Positions 27,401 through 39,847 are shown, counted from the stretch's first letter. The stretch: DNA of 64,000 bases from Parus major (GCF_001522545.3 NC_031773.1:43692786-43756785), one strand, 5' to 3'. A program made the numbers and translations. The notes: generated by a model from the letters alone, not told the origin.

Positions 27401-30270
27401 GTATTAGATTTTAATAAAAGGCTCTACATAGTAAGAAGAAAGAGCCTTGCTGATATTATAGTGTATTTCATATAATTTAATTTTTTGTTTCTAATATTTA
27501 TGCTTTTGGTATATTGTGAGTGATATTGGACTTTGCCAAACATCTTTTATAAAAAAACCAAACAAACAAAACCCCAAATACAGGAGTTACATTGAAGCAA
27601 TACTAAGACAGCAACAGAAGGAAAAACCTGAAAGGGCAGAAATCTGCAAAGTGCTTATCTTTTACCTGGCTTTGAGATTCAGGGAAAGGAAGAGAATATT
27701 AACAGTGAGCTGATGTTTCTTATTAGCAATTGCATTTCACATTAACAGTTTCAATGGAATTTTGTGGAGTTAAGAAAACACAGCATTTCAGAATGGATTG
27801 TGGGGGTGTGGGTGTTAGAATCCCCTTGGAAGGTTTCTATGGGGCATGATTGTATAATTAATTACTACAGGTGGGCTAGAGGCAATCCACATCTTGGTAA
27901 ACAAATTAATCAGTTCAGGTTGCTTCCCACCTATGAGGCCAAGTTTTGGCTGGTCTCATGGCTGAGATGACAGCTACATCTTGTTGGGTGAGGCAATCAT
28001 GGAAAAGAATATGGCTGAGATAGTGCAACTTCAAACAAACAAGAAATTCCCATATGCCCTGCTCTTGCAGGCAAGAAAAATTTGCCTGTGGGTAAAATTT
28101 ATTGCCATTGCCGTATTTGTTATCCATCATATTATCTCTTATGGCTTTTTTCTAAATTACAATTTATAGTTTAAATGAGAAAAAGGGAAAAACTCTTCTT
28201 CCCTTCCCAAAGAACTATTAAATATAGTATCTTTATGTGTAAACTTGATTTAATATCTATTATTCAGAAGGAAGGGGAAAACCAAGAAGAAATTTGGTTT
28301 TCTGTAGAATTTCATGTGCCCACCAGTTCACAAATCTTCTAAACCCTGCCAGTGCTGGATATTCAAATGTGATATGGCTCTTGAAGATCCTTGTTTTAAC
28401 ACTGCAGCTCATGCTTGCCACCCCAAATTCCACTGCAGCCATTTTTTTTCGGTACAGCACCTCCGGCAATTGAGATAAAGGTGTTAGATAAACTTAGGCC
28501 ATTGTAATGGGCTTGTGATACCCTGAGACTGGATATTGCAATCAGTGCAGAGGCTTTTTTCCTACTCACCAGGCTGGGCCTTGATCTAGTACAGGTTTAC
28601 AAAAGAATGGGCTTGGACATGCACCAAGAATACCTTACAACCTAAGGGAGAGAACAATGACCTTTGCTATGAATTTCCAATAATTTAGTTCATTACTAAG
28701 GGAATGAGATGTGGATCTCTGTTGTACACATCCTCATGTGTAGTCTGTTCTAGTTATTGTGGGGTTTATGGGTGCTTGAAAAGCGTCTATGTGCTTTTTC
28801 TGTTACAAAAGATTTTTTGTGATATCTCTTGCTGCTTACAGGCTCTTGTCAATGTCAGTATAGACACTGGATTCTGACCTTGGGAGATCTGCTGTAATTA
28901 TTTAGTAAATGTAGTGTGTGAAGTAGTGTAGAAAAAAAACCACCACAAAACAAACCACTAAGTCATAATTAACTGTAGCTTCAATAAGCTCTACATGTCC
29001 CTAAAAATCAATAGCAGAGATAAAGTCTAGGGCTGTGTCGCTTTTTTTCTTTTTTTCTTTTTTTTTTTTTTTTTCTTTTTTAATGTAATTAAAGTTATTT
29101 GAGCAGGATTTCTTGGGATCTGGCTTCTTGGAAGTGCCAAGGTTTAAAAAAAATCCCCAAACAACAAAACAACAAACACTAATTTTCTTTCCTTTTATCT
29201 TTTTCTGACAACAAGAATAGAAGAGTCATCGTGTAGTTTTTCTAACATACTTTCATAAGAATTAAAATCCAAATACAATTGAATGTATTCTTGAAAGAAA
29301 TTTACTTTTGAGTTGTGTTTTCAGTTTTTGAGGTCTCAATTCTCTTTGCAGAGTGACTACTGCTTATCTGCACTGATTTCAATGAAAAATATTTCTAGTT
29401 GCTTACATTTGAGGGACCATGTGTAGTTTTTTGCCTGGGAGCCTGAAAAGTGGAGCTCTTGTATGTCAGGGAGGAAGGACAGGGTGAAAGTGTCACTGAT
29501 GTAGTGTTTGTGTGTCTCCTTTCTTGGAGATGAAAAACTGCTTTCCTTTTAGAGGCAGGTCCTGCTTGTGTGGGAGACACTGATGTTACAGCCAAGATTC
29601 ACATTTGCATTTTCCAGCTGGTCTGTTTGTTTCTGGGGTTCTTATTGTCAAAATTTAGTTTGGTAGGTAAGCCAGAATGATGCTGGTTAGGACTCTTTGA
29701 GTTAGTGGTTGTTGGGATGGGAATGTGGCTTTTATCTCTTCTGGGGACTTGATACGACAGTCAATGCAGTGTTGTGAAAAAATGGTGTAGTGATGTTGAA
29801 TAGGTATCTTTGGTAACATCAGGACATGATATCTACCTCATGATTGCTGGGCTAATGTGGGAGAGAAGAGAAGAAAGCAGCAGTCTGCTGCCCATCCTAA
29901 ATTTCTAAATGCCATATAAGATACGCAAGAAATAAAGAGGAAGAACTGTCAAAATTACCCACTATAAAAAAATCTGGTGATTCAGAGGCTTGAATATTTA
30001 TATTGCCTTATTAACAGGATTGACATCAGTTTGTCAAGGGTGTACATGCTCTGAGGTCCAGACTGCCACTTAATTTGAGTGTGGAAATCTATGGGTAATC
30101 GTTATAGGTGGAAAAGGGAATTAATGGTGATCTTCTCACTAGCTAGCATGATTACTGTCAATGAGTAGGGGTAGAAAGAGGAAGAAAGAGTTTGTATTAC
30201 TGTTGTACTTGCTGATCTTGATGAATGTCATCCCATTTGGGGAAATGGGTAAAATATTCCTGTTCAAGAA
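24426..30270. other. No gene seen; unannotated interval with possible conserved noncoding DNA
   Basis: No frame exceeds 79 codons. Two stretches, about 24600-24740 and 25840-26060, are rich in TAAT/ATTA words and lack simple repeats, a texture often seen in vertebrate conserved noncoding elements; this is inference. A T-rich tract with C interruptions lies at 29041-29081. No RNA gene or transposon was recognised. Confidence 0.5.
29041..29081. repeat. Interrupted poly(T) tract
   Basis: Forty-one bases made of T with four C interruptions. If read on the minus strand it would be a poly(A)-like tract, but no retrogene body or AATAAA signal is visible next to it, so it is recorded only as low-complexity sequence. 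Confidence 0.9.
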
Positions 30271-30274
30271 AACA

Positions 30275-31415
30275 TTGACAGAATTTTCTGTGAAGATGGT
30301 GAATTTTCAGAAAGATGGAAGAAAGTAAGAGAATGGAAGAGGAAGATCAGAGAATTGCAGACAATTTACCTAACTTAAGGTCAAATAAAGTGCTGGAGCT
30401 TACAATCTTTGACAAAATTGAATAAAACCAACCTATACAAGGCATAATGACTGAAGGCAACTCTTTTCAAAGCAGTCTAATTTAATTTTGTAAAAGTGGC
30501 AGGCCTTTTAGAATCAGAGAGTCTGTAGATGAGATGAGATGCAGCTTGACTTTAACACCTGGACTTTTTTTTTTTTTTTTTTTGCATGCTACACTTTTAA
30601 GCAAAAAAAAAGAAGAAATACAAGGTAGCTGAAACAGCTGCAAACTGAACTAACCAGTTAGGAAACTGTGCAGACTAATTGTGTGAAACATTTGCTATTG
30701 AATAGGGGACTGAAGGTGTTTCTGGAGGGTTTAGTTTGGGTCTGCTCAGCATACTTCTTTACTTTGCAGGTGGCCATGAGGAGGAAACAGCAAGAAGTTT
30801 GGAGGACAGGATTAGGATAAATATGCTGGAGCAACAGTCTACAAAAAGTTGGGAGAAAATTTAGTAAGGACTTTTGCAGTGTGTTACTCTTTGGCATAAT
30901 TAATTGCACAATCACAAGGTGAAGAAACACCCCTGCTTAGAAAATGCCGAAGAAAGCTTATGGTAACTGTATTGGATACTACACTGAAAGTGAACCCAAA
31001 CTCTTCTGGTGTTTAAAAATAATTTGTAAATAGCATTACATTATGTTATGTATAATAGGATATCGGCAGAACTTATATATCATGTTTGGGGCACTGAATT
31101 TAAAGAAAAAATCAGAAAAACAGCAGAATCAAGAAGGTGAGAAAAGCAGAGGGAAGAAAGAGCACTTACAAGCCCTACTGAGGGCAGGAGAAGAGGAAAG
31201 TTAATTTGCATTGAGAGAGATTCAGGCTAGATGTTAGGCTAGATGTAGGAAATTACTTTTTCGAAAGTGAGGTAAGTAACCTCATCTAATGCCTGGGGAA
31301 TGCTGTGGAGATCTCTGCTGCTGGAAGCCTCAGTTAGAGAGGCTGTGTGGATGTCTGTAGCAGAAGTGATTGGTCTTACCAGGGATTATATGACCTGTTG
31401 AGACCTTCTTAATGT
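30275..31415 (+). repeat. Old CR1-like LINE, strongly decayed
   Basis: The first part resembles CR1/L3 RT coding sequence; one frame at about 30530-30563 reads DEMQLDFNTW, a degenerate version of the conserved LDFSKAF block. A T19 run (30565-30583) interrupts it. The last part, about 31205-31415, matches the 3' untranslated end of ancient CR1, with GATTCAGGCTAGATGTTAGG, then a segment like 'GGGATTGGACTAGATGACCTCTTGAGG' in decayed form near 31382-31410. The middle (30600-31200) is only weakly similar. Treating both ends as one element is inference from order and orientation. Confidence 0.5.
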
Positions 31416-33483
31416 GTTGTCTTGCTATCTGGAAAGTTTTATTTGAAGAAAAACAAACCCTAAACAACCCAGAGCAAAAAAAAAATCCATCTATGATTCA
31501 ACTAAAATTTTATAGAGCAGTATTCCTCAGTAATATGTAGCGTGGCCTTTTAATATGAGATTGCATCTGGGATTTCTCACTCATCTGTTTACCAATTACT
31601 ATCATTACTCTGATTATTTTTTCCTACCAGAAAGCAGAACAAAAACTACCGTACATCATGAACTTTCTTAAAGGAAATGTCAAAAGTGTCATTCATTTGG
31701 GAAATTTAAATGCTAAGTCCTTTCCTTGGACTCTGCAGTGTGTCATACAGTGTTTTACTCTAGTCTTTCAGAAAACAGTGCAACATAAAAAAAGTGCTTG
31801 AGGTGTCAGATTTTCTATTATCTCTATTGTTAACTGCATATTCTGTTTATAGGGACTTGCTGTAACACAGCACGGTCCAAATATTTATTATTCAGGAAGC
31901 AACATTTTAGCTCATTTACATGACAGGAAACACTTTTAAAAATCCTTTATGTTGATTTACTGTCAAGGCAGCAAAGCATATCACTAGTAATTTATTGCTG
32001 TTATCTAGTTAAATATTAGATTTTATTTATTTATTTAAACTAGCAGCATAATGTTGTTAGGATGTGTACCACTATGCCTCAGAAATATTTTTCAGTATTT
32101 TTTATATTCTCATTCTTCCTTTGTCTGCCATTTTCAAATAGGTGATAAGTTACAGATTGAAAAATTTTAGATGGCACACCGAGTGACATAAACATTTTCT
32201 GAAAAATGCGTCCTTTTACCTAATCTGTTGCCTGCCTACCTAAGGAAATGAGGCATTTGCTGTTACTCTGTCTCTATCTGTGCTCTAATAGATAATGGAT
32301 CTTTTTGCCAATTTAAAGCAAGATCTTAAAAATTTGAGGTTTTAGAGGTTGCATGAAAATTGGTGTTGAGATGCAGTAGAAACCCATGTTTATGCCCCCA
32401 TTTTGTGAAGAAGGAAGAAAGACTTCTGCTCTTATGACGTTTATTTTCAGTATGTGTTGTTAGAAGCAGCTTGATGTACCTCTGGGAGAAAAGGGGACAA
32501 GGGTCCTGTGCTGAGGAGTCTAAGATTAAACTTGAGTATATGGTGCTGTGTGCAGGAGTGTTTTGGGTGAGAATTGAGCAGATGCAGCATATCAACTGGC
32601 TTAGTCTGAGACAAGAAATGTCTACAGACCTGCTGTGGCTCTGGGCATGTTGGGCAGATATGGGCTGTTACAACGACAGACGTCAGGAATGTGAAGGAAA
32701 ACTGGAGTTTGTGAAGGACATGGTAGACACCAGGCTAATTAGTTTAGCTGCTCAAAGAACAGTTAGTTAAGGTCCTTTACTTGTTCCTGTGTTCCTAAAA
32801 CTGTTCCTCCTGTTGACTGAAATCCAGTCACAGATGACCAGACATGGACTGCAAATTAATCTGAAAAGACTGTTTATACTATTCTGATTATTCTTCAGTT
32901 GAACTGAAGAAACTTCTGTAATACAGTACAGAAAGTTTTGTGCCCTGCATTACATTTCCCTTCTGAAATTGTTCTAGGCCACTATAGCACTTCTGTGGTT
33001 GCATTTACTGGGTTTTTTACACTTTCCTTTAAGAAATGTTAGTCATCAGTTGCTCTTCCATAGCAGGCATTAGAGAACACCTGGGGGGCAGGAGGGCAGG
33101 GGAAAGGTTAAGGCAAATGTTTGCAATCCCTTCACTTATGGAAAACTTCAGCTTTACAAATCCACAGACAAAATTAAAACAAGAAATGAGGCATAACACA
33201 CTACTATCTGTATCCAGCACATGGCATTAGGCAGATTGCTTATCTGATCTCACTGGCCAGCTGTCATGGGATGAGTGGAAGCTAAAGACAGGCCCTGCTT
33301 TAGCCTTAGAACTTTACCACACTTTAAAATGAAGGAATCGCTCTACAAGTTCTAATGATGGCAAACCAGATCTATTTATAAAGGTGAATATTAAACAGAC
33401 AAGAGATAACAGATGGAAGATCTTAATCAGAATTGCTTACTACACAGTATAAAACTAAAGAACTCTAAGTAGATTAAAATATG
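31416..33483. other. No gene seen; unannotated interval
   Basis: AT-rich sequence around 31450-32330 with no recognised repeat, then a GC-richer patch at 32460-32770 containing a 99-codon plus-strand frame that resembles nothing I know. The left copy of a dispersed repeat (32532-32610) lies within that frame, which argues further against it being a gene. Confidence 0.55.
32532..32610 (+). repeat. Unclassified dispersed repeat, copy 1
   Basis: This segment aligns by eye with 34434-34510. Shared blocks include GAGTGTTTTGGG against GAAGTGTTTTGGG and the exact GCATATCAACTGG. Similarity is roughly 70-80% over about 75 bases with small gaps, and the flanks do not match. I do not recognise the family. 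Confidence 0.55.
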
Positions 33484-33516
33484 ACCTTAATGCAGTGACA
33501 TACACTGCATTAAGGT
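33484..33516. repeat. Perfect inverted repeat, 14 bp arms, 5-base loop
   Basis: ACCTTAATGCAGTG at 33484-33497 and CACTGCATTAAGGT at 33503-33516 are exact reverse complements around the loop ACATA. Each arm contains TTAA. It is outside the CR1 fragment that begins near 33725. It could be a relic of a small DNA transposon end-to-end join, a hairpin in a transcript, or chance; nothing further supports any of these. Confidence 0.9.
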
Positions 33517-33724
33517 TTCTATATTAAAGCTAGTAAAAGAAACAGTACTGATTAGGAGTTGAATATAGCTTACCACCAGAGTGATGATAATGTACACAGA
33601 GTTCTTCACACTTAACCTCCTGGTAGTAACAGAGCAGCAGGCATCCCTACTCAAGGGAGAAACTGCATAAGTTTCCAGGAAAATGTCTGGAAGGTTTGTG
33701 CTTTGTGAAAGTTTGGTGTATCTT

Positions 33725-33971
33725 TTATAGTTTGTGAAGTCTGATGTTACCCCATTCACTATAACTGTTTGTGCCTGACCTGTGAGCCACTTGCTCACCC
33801 ACTGTATGACATGGTTATCCAGCTGTCAGCTGGATATCTTGTCCAGAAGGGTACTGTGAGAGACAGTTTCTAAGCTTTTCTGAAGTCCAAAGGAATTACA
33901 TTTGCTCGCTTTCCTAGATCAGCTAGGTGGGCTCCCTCATCATAAAAGGAAATCAGGTTTCATAGGCAAGA
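33725..33971 (-). repeat. CR1 LINE RT fragment (minus), 3'-ward half of interrupted copy
   Basis: The minus strand encodes KWLTGQAQTVIVNGV at about 33752-33796, matching the CR1 RT block usually read as NWLDGRAQRVVVNGV. Upstream of it in the minus direction lies IPLDFRKALETVSH, the LDFSKAFDTVSH motif. The piece ends exactly at the GCAAGA target duplication of the inserted LTR and resumes at 34341. Similarity to CR1 fades below about 33725. Confidence 0.8.
33966..33971. repeat. Target site duplication, left copy
   Basis: GCAAGA occurs here and again at 34335-34340, directly flanking the inserted LTR. A six-base duplication is typical of beta-like (ERVK-type) retroviral integration. Confidence 0.8.
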
Positions 33972-34334
33972 TATGGATGCTAAATCTGAACCAGAGTGCC
34001 TGTGGTTACAGCAGGCCGCGTGGCTCGGTCCTGCCTGAGAGCTAGCCTGGGAAATTCATGGGAGGATTTGAAAACAATCCTCAGAGACAGAAAACAGCCT
34101 TGCCAGGTGCTGTTTGTCTGTCCATTGTTTTCTTTGCAGGAGAGTCAGGAGGTGTTGTGCACCACTGACCAATGATGGTGATGTAGTAATTTACTAACCA
34201 ATAAGAGTTTCCTTTCTGTACTTTCCATGTATCAGTCTATAAAGAGACCTGAAACAATAAACTAGAGAATTTCTCCTGTCTGACTCCATGAGAGTCTGTG
34301 TCGTCTCTACCCAGCCAGTCCTAATAGAACGACA
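33972..34334 (+). mobile_element. Solo LTR of an endogenous retrovirus, nested in CR1
   Basis: A 363-base insert bounded by a perfect 6 bp GCAAGA duplication. It ends GAACGACA; it starts TATGGATG, consistent with a canonical TG start that has changed to TA. Inside are a CpG-containing segment at about 34016-34030, a TATAAA at 34238-34243, and an AATAAA at 34256-34261, placing U3, R and U5 in plus orientation. No internal viral sequence remains, so this is best read as a solo LTR left by recombination between two LTRs. The six-base duplication suggests an ERVK-type element; the family name cannot be given from sequence alone. Confidence 0.78.
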
Positions 34335-34340
34335 GCAAGA
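34335..34340. repeat. Target site duplication, right copy
   Basis: GCAAGA, identical to 33966-33971. The CR1 sequence reads continuously across one copy once the insert is set aside. Confidence 0.8.
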
Positions 34341-34380
34341 CTTGGCCTTCATGAAGTCATTCTGGATGTCTGAAGATGTT
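34341..34380 (-). repeat. CR1 LINE RT fragment (minus), 5'-ward half of interrupted copy
   Basis: The minus strand encodes NDFMKAKSC running into the duplicated target, matching the CR1 RT block GFMKGKSCLTN just upstream of the LDFSKAF motif. This places both halves in one original element. The outer boundary is uncertain, since similarity fades beyond about 34380. Confidence 0.65.
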
Positions 34381-34433
34381 AATTGCTATAGCCAGGATTA
34401 TGGATTCTTACATGGTCTGCAACCCATCTGAAT

Positions 34434-34510
34434 CTTAAGTGTTTGTTATAGCTGGGTGCAGAAGTGTTTTGGGACAGTATTAAGCAAAAGCATATCAACT
34501 GGTTTAACTG
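34434..34510 (+). repeat. Unclassified dispersed repeat, copy 2
   Basis: Partner of 32532-32610 in the same orientation, about 1.9 kb away. The best-conserved blocks are GTGTTTTGGG and GCATATCAACTGG. No known family was recognised. Confidence 0.55.
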
Positions 34511-37500
34511 AAAAAATCTAGTGTAAAAATTTATCTTTTTGTTTCTTCTAATTCAAAGTTTACTTTTTTTTCCTTTTAGAATAAAAGACAAGGAATAAGA
34601 CAGAATGCTACAATGTTACAAATTCCTGAATAATGTAACTCATCTAGAAAGTGTTATACCTTCTGAATAATACAAGAAAAACATCAAGTCTTTTGTTTGA
34701 GAAAGGTCTGACATTCTAGGCGGCTGGAGATGTGATCTTTATTCCACAGGAATACCTCCATTCTACCTTCTACTTACAATGAATTACATGCCATATGCTC
34801 TGACTCACTTTCAGGTGTTCTCAAGGTGAATTGTACTACTGCTGCTCTTCATAGTGCAAACTGTCATAAAAGCATGTCTCTTCCAAGATGCTTAATTCAT
34901 ACTTATGATATCGTGATTTGCATAAAATGAAGTCAAGGACCCAAGTTCTTCATTTTGAAGATATCTGCTCTCTAAACAAATATGAGGCTGTGAACAAGAT
35001 TAGCTATCCAGGTGATGGGCATCCCTGACTCCTTGAAACCCTTGGATTATTCTTGGATGGCATAATCCTGCATTATTTCCTTTTCACAATGCTGATCTCT
35101 ATGTTGGTAACATCAAATGAAATCACTTGCACTAGCATAATAACAAATAATACAGTTGATTGGTAGTTTACATATTGAAGGTAATTCACAGTAACACTTT
35201 GGGTTGTTCAGAAATCTCATAGAATATGATAGCACTCTTTATGTTCAACTTTCCAAATCACTGCTTTGAAACTTCACAACATAATTGAAATCACTGAAGT
35301 CTCATCTTATATTCTGCCACAGATCAGGCTGGTATTGCCACGAGGTTAATTAAATTGTATAACTGTAGAAGCCAAACACTAGATAAACATTATTGTTTCT
35401 ATGCTGGGAGGATATGTCCTCTGTTTCTCTTCTCATCAAAATATCCACGGAATCTATTTCCTGTGGCCATCATTCAGAATTGCTGAGACCAGGACCCCTC
35501 AAAGAATATGAGAAGGCAGTAATCCAGTCACATCAGAATTCTGATTCATTGAACTCTGCCAGACTGAAGAGACAGATATAATGAAGATTTTTATTGTTTC
35601 TCTGTGTTCTGGTGTGAAACACTAAGCCTCAGTCAGATAGTTTCTCTTGTGCTTCTTTTATGTTTTCTTCACTTCTACAAGAAATTGTTTCTACAAAGAG
35701 CCTATACTGGGTCTCTGCTCTGTGTTTGTTTCTGCAGAAGCCTTTCTTTCTTTGTTGAGTACTGAAGAGCCACAGGATACTAGCTGCCTATGTAAGGGCC
35801 TCAGCTTCAGTGGTATAAATACCACCCCCTCTGGAAACTTGAAAACTTTGTTTTTCAATATGGGATTGTTAGAAAAATATTTTTGTTGGTTTTGTGTGGG
35901 CTTTTTTGTGTGGTTTTTTTGTGGTTTTTTTTTTTGTTATTGTTTTTGTGTGTGCACCTGGGCTATTTTTGTTAATATACTTATTTTGAAGTAGTATATG
36001 TGCAGTATCAGTACAGTCCTACTATAGAGTCAAAGTGATATTAGAAGTAGTGTTAATTATTTCCTGTGATATTGTACTGAGGAATAGTGGTTAACACATG
36101 TAGCTGAATGAGGTTGGTTGGAGATGGGTTATTGCAGGCAGGAATTAACAGCAAAAAAAAATTGTTAAAGAGGTGTTCTGGACATGTTGGCAAAATTACT
36201 GCTTAGATTTATTTGCTCCAACATACCTGTAATAAAGGCTGTGGTGTTTTGAAATCTCAGTCAAAACCTGTTGAGTAAGACCATGAATGATCCTTAATGG
36301 ATTATTTTTGGTGCTTTAACTATTTGACAACACAGTATTAAACTGGAAGAACCTTTCAGAAATTTGTTTATGTCTGACTAAATAACAGAAAAGCTGTTAC
36401 ATGGAAGGGAAACTTGAAGTCAGCAGCTAAATAAATCATTGGAAAGAGCATTCTTGGCTTTATCGATATCCTGTACTCAGAGAATTTATTATGTGAGCAG
36501 TAACAATTTCCTATATGGGCCCTGAGGAACCACGATTGTTGAGGAAGCCTCAGCTTTGTTTCCAGCTGTATGAAAAATCAGCAGGCAAAAGCACTTTGGA
36601 CAGACAACAAGAAGCCCAAAATAAAATGATATAAATCCCATAGGGAATTAGTCCCATGATAGTCATGTAAAGCTGCAGAATAAATCTGCTCTGTCAGTAG
36701 CAAAATACAGCTGAATCCAAAAGAATATATCATGCAGCAAATTGATACCATAGTCATGAGCACAACCCTGTCTTACAGCATCCAGCCTGGAGCACAGCTT
36801 GAATAGATCATGCTGTTTTGCTTTGAGTAAACTCATAGCAAGCCTGAAGGCTATTTGCGTGAAGATCTAAGTGTACTTCAGCATTGTCTGTTTTTACTAC
36901 ATTTCAATCTATTGGCCTGACCTTTAATCCTCAGTTGGTCTGTCATTCAGCATTTGAAATACCTGAAATACTTGGTTCAGATTCATCTGGGTTGATAACT
37001 TTGATCCTAGATCAAAGATACAAGCACAAAACTGTTTTCATCAGAATGTTGTGGTGTATTCCAGAGATACATAGGTAGAGTTTTTCAAGTTGCCTGATTT
37101 GTCAGACTGTAGAAGAAAAGTCTTGAAAGTTAATGCTCCTTCCACAGAATGCTGTTTACCAGTGCTGAAAATTGTTCAAATGCAACTTTCTTTGAACATA
37201 TCCTATGGGATGGAGCTGGGAAGAGGCTATCTTACTTAATGTCTAATTAAAGTTTTGTAGCTTTTTTAAGGCTCTGCCTTTTTCTTGGGAAAACTCCCAA
37301 GGTTTCTGAATTCTGAAGTTTCCAAGCAAAAGTTGAACAAGTTTCTGGGACCCCGACTTAAGAGAGTAAGTTTACACGAAGTTTGGTCCTTTTCAAAATC
37401 TTTTCCCTCTGCTTCCCAAATAAATAAAATAAATAAATTGTTAGGTGGTTGTATGTGGGGTGAGGTTTTTTGGTAGTGTTTGTTTGTGCATGCCATATAT

Positions 37501-39847
37501 TGGGTTTTGGTCTATTTTGGTTTCGTTTCTTCTCTTTTTTTTTCTTCTCCCCAGGATCCTGCTTCTTCTGAAAATGCGTAGTATTTTCCTTGGCATGCAA
37601 TACTTGAGCTTATAAGAGAAAATTTAGTGTCAATATTCTTCATTAGGAAAAAGATTCATGAACTCCCAGAAATAAGGTGTCCTGTCTGGAATGTTGTGTA
37701 TCACAGGGCAATGTCAGCTTCTGTCGACTGTGTGAAAGTCAATAAGTTGTTAAATCAATGGCTCGTGCATGGCAGAGTGGTACTGAGTTGGTGTTGTCAG
37801 CACAAAGAAGGGTCAATATTGTACCTTAGGACCTGGAGGGCTGTTACTCCTATAAAAATGAGCTGGGTTTAGCCATGGAAATGGTAGAAGATGACTGTGG
37901 CTTTGCTTTGGTATTTATAGCTTCCAATGCTCTCTGTTGGGGTAGCATTTAATGGAAAGACTGCCTACAGGGAAAAGAAAGCTATGGTCTTCACTGGAAG
38001 CCAGAAGACTTGAGAATGACTGTTCTATTCTCACCTTATTTTGTATGTTGTCTCTCCAAGTATGACCTCTTTTCTGCTGTTTTAGATGGCCTCTTGATCT
38101 CAGCCAGAAGAGAAGGCTGACTGGATGATGTTTGAGAGTTTCATCATCTATGCTGGGTCTGGTGTCTTGACAGCCTGATCTGGAATGTTGGATCTCGAAG
38201 GTGTAGGATCTGATGAATTACAGGGACATCATTGCTGCTGCTTTTCCTGGTCAGACTCCAACCTGCTTTGAGGCTGTTCTTCCAGCCCTGTTCATCTTGG
38301 GCCCTTGGAGTATGGTCTCTGAGCTGGGTTTTGATCTCTTTAACACTCAGTTCTGTACTACCACTGGGACCTTGTTGGTCTGGCTTTAGGATATCACCAT
38401 TTTCAAGCTACAGCATGACTGCAGCCCAGGAGTTTGTTAGCACTGAAGTCACTTTGCATGTACTGGGTGGGTAAATTGATGGAGTGATTTTACTGGACAC
38501 TGTATGCTTCCAGAGAGAGGCTGGGTGAGTCCATTATGTGTATGTTATCTAGCTCAGAAGCAGTCATTAAACACAGGCCTGATCATATCACCTTGTCTCT
38601 TTCCCATTGTGTCACAGTAGCAATTTTCTCAGATGAAATTAGTTTTATTGTTCTGCTTGCTAAAGATGAAGCTCTGAGTCAGGGAGAAATGTTCTCTCAG
38701 CCTCAGTTAGGGTCACCTTTATTGCTCTCCAGAGGCTGTGCTCAGCATTGGGGTGTCCTTTGTAGCTGTGCCTCTTGGAATTCACAATTGCTCCACCTCA
38801 GGTGCACAGGGATGACCACAGGGTCTCCTCAGTAATTTCACCCATTGGAGGTTGGATAGCACAGAAATTATGTGAAGGAATTGAATTCAAAAGAGGAGCA
38901 AGACAGATGTCTCCCCTTTGATATTGTTTCATCAAAGAAGTAGTAAAAGTCAGTGGACGTTACCTCGGGAAATTGGTTCAAAATGCTCATCTTCAAGCCT
39001 AATATGTAATATCCAGGCTGTAGGATAGACCCACCATCTGCATGGGCTTCCTCATATGAGTTTTCTTCTGAAGTAGAGGCTCCCTTATGACACAGAAGTA
39101 GTTCTCGGTGGGTTCAGTTTGATTGCTTTTTAAACTGGCTTTCAGCTTGGGTTTTTTGTTGTAGTTGTTGGTTTGGTTTGGTTTTTGGGATTTTTTAAAT
39201 TTGTTCTTGGTTTTATTTTGTTTTGGTATGGGTAGAGCATCTATAATTCAGTGGATATTTATTTGAATCTTGTAGTGTTTGTCAGTTATTGTGAAAAACA
39301 GAATGTACGACAGTGAGCATGAGGGCAGAATTTTTTATTAGCAGTTTAAGTCCTGTGTACCTCTCTGGATAATCCCTCTCCTTACCGACTTTGTGGGAAA
39401 GAAAAACAAGATAAGTATACTTTCAGTGATATCAGTAGAAATATTTTGGAATTGAGATGAAAAACAGTTGAAACTTATTCTGGTTTAGGTCTATGTTTAT
39501 TCTGCTTTGTCTTCTGTAACTAAAGGACTCTTTAAGGTTTGCCTCTGCTCTTCTCTCTCCCCAGCCCTTTTCTATTTTCCTCTGGGTATTTTCTGGCTAA
39601 TACATGTGTTTCAAAGTTTACCTCTGAAATGGGATGATAGATTTGGCGATACCCATTGAATATGTAATTAAAAGAAATCCTACGATGGCTAGGCTTTGTG
39701 TTTCACCTTATGAAAACAGTCTAAAGAGATCACCAGATATCAAAATGAAATGTGAATTTGAAAGGTTACTTAAAAATATGTTTGTATGATTAAGACTTTC
39801 AGATTGGTACATCCTACTGGTCACATGATAATGTTAGTAGGAGTTGG
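34511..39847. other. No gene seen; unannotated interval
   Basis: No frame above 115 codons; the 115-codon plus frame at 35647-35994 runs through a T/GT-rich tract (35885-35953) and is low complexity at its end. Another G/T-rich tract lies at 39151-39227. GC-richer patches at 37640-37870 and 38080-38830 carry short frames with no recognisable product. Confidence 0.55.
39151..39227. repeat. T/G-rich low-complexity tract
   Basis: About 77 bases made almost wholly of T and G, with GGTTTGGTTTGG motifs. This is simple sequence, not a telomere repeat array. Confidence 0.85.

Noticed and set aside
29041..29081. Poly(T) tract as the poly(A) tail of a minus-strand retrogene
   Set aside because: No AATAAA signal and no coding-like body beside it at higher coordinates.
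39151..39227. GGTTTGG-rich tract as a possible interstitial telomere array
   Set aside because: The units are not TTAGGG and are irregular; it is plain T/G low-complexity sequence.
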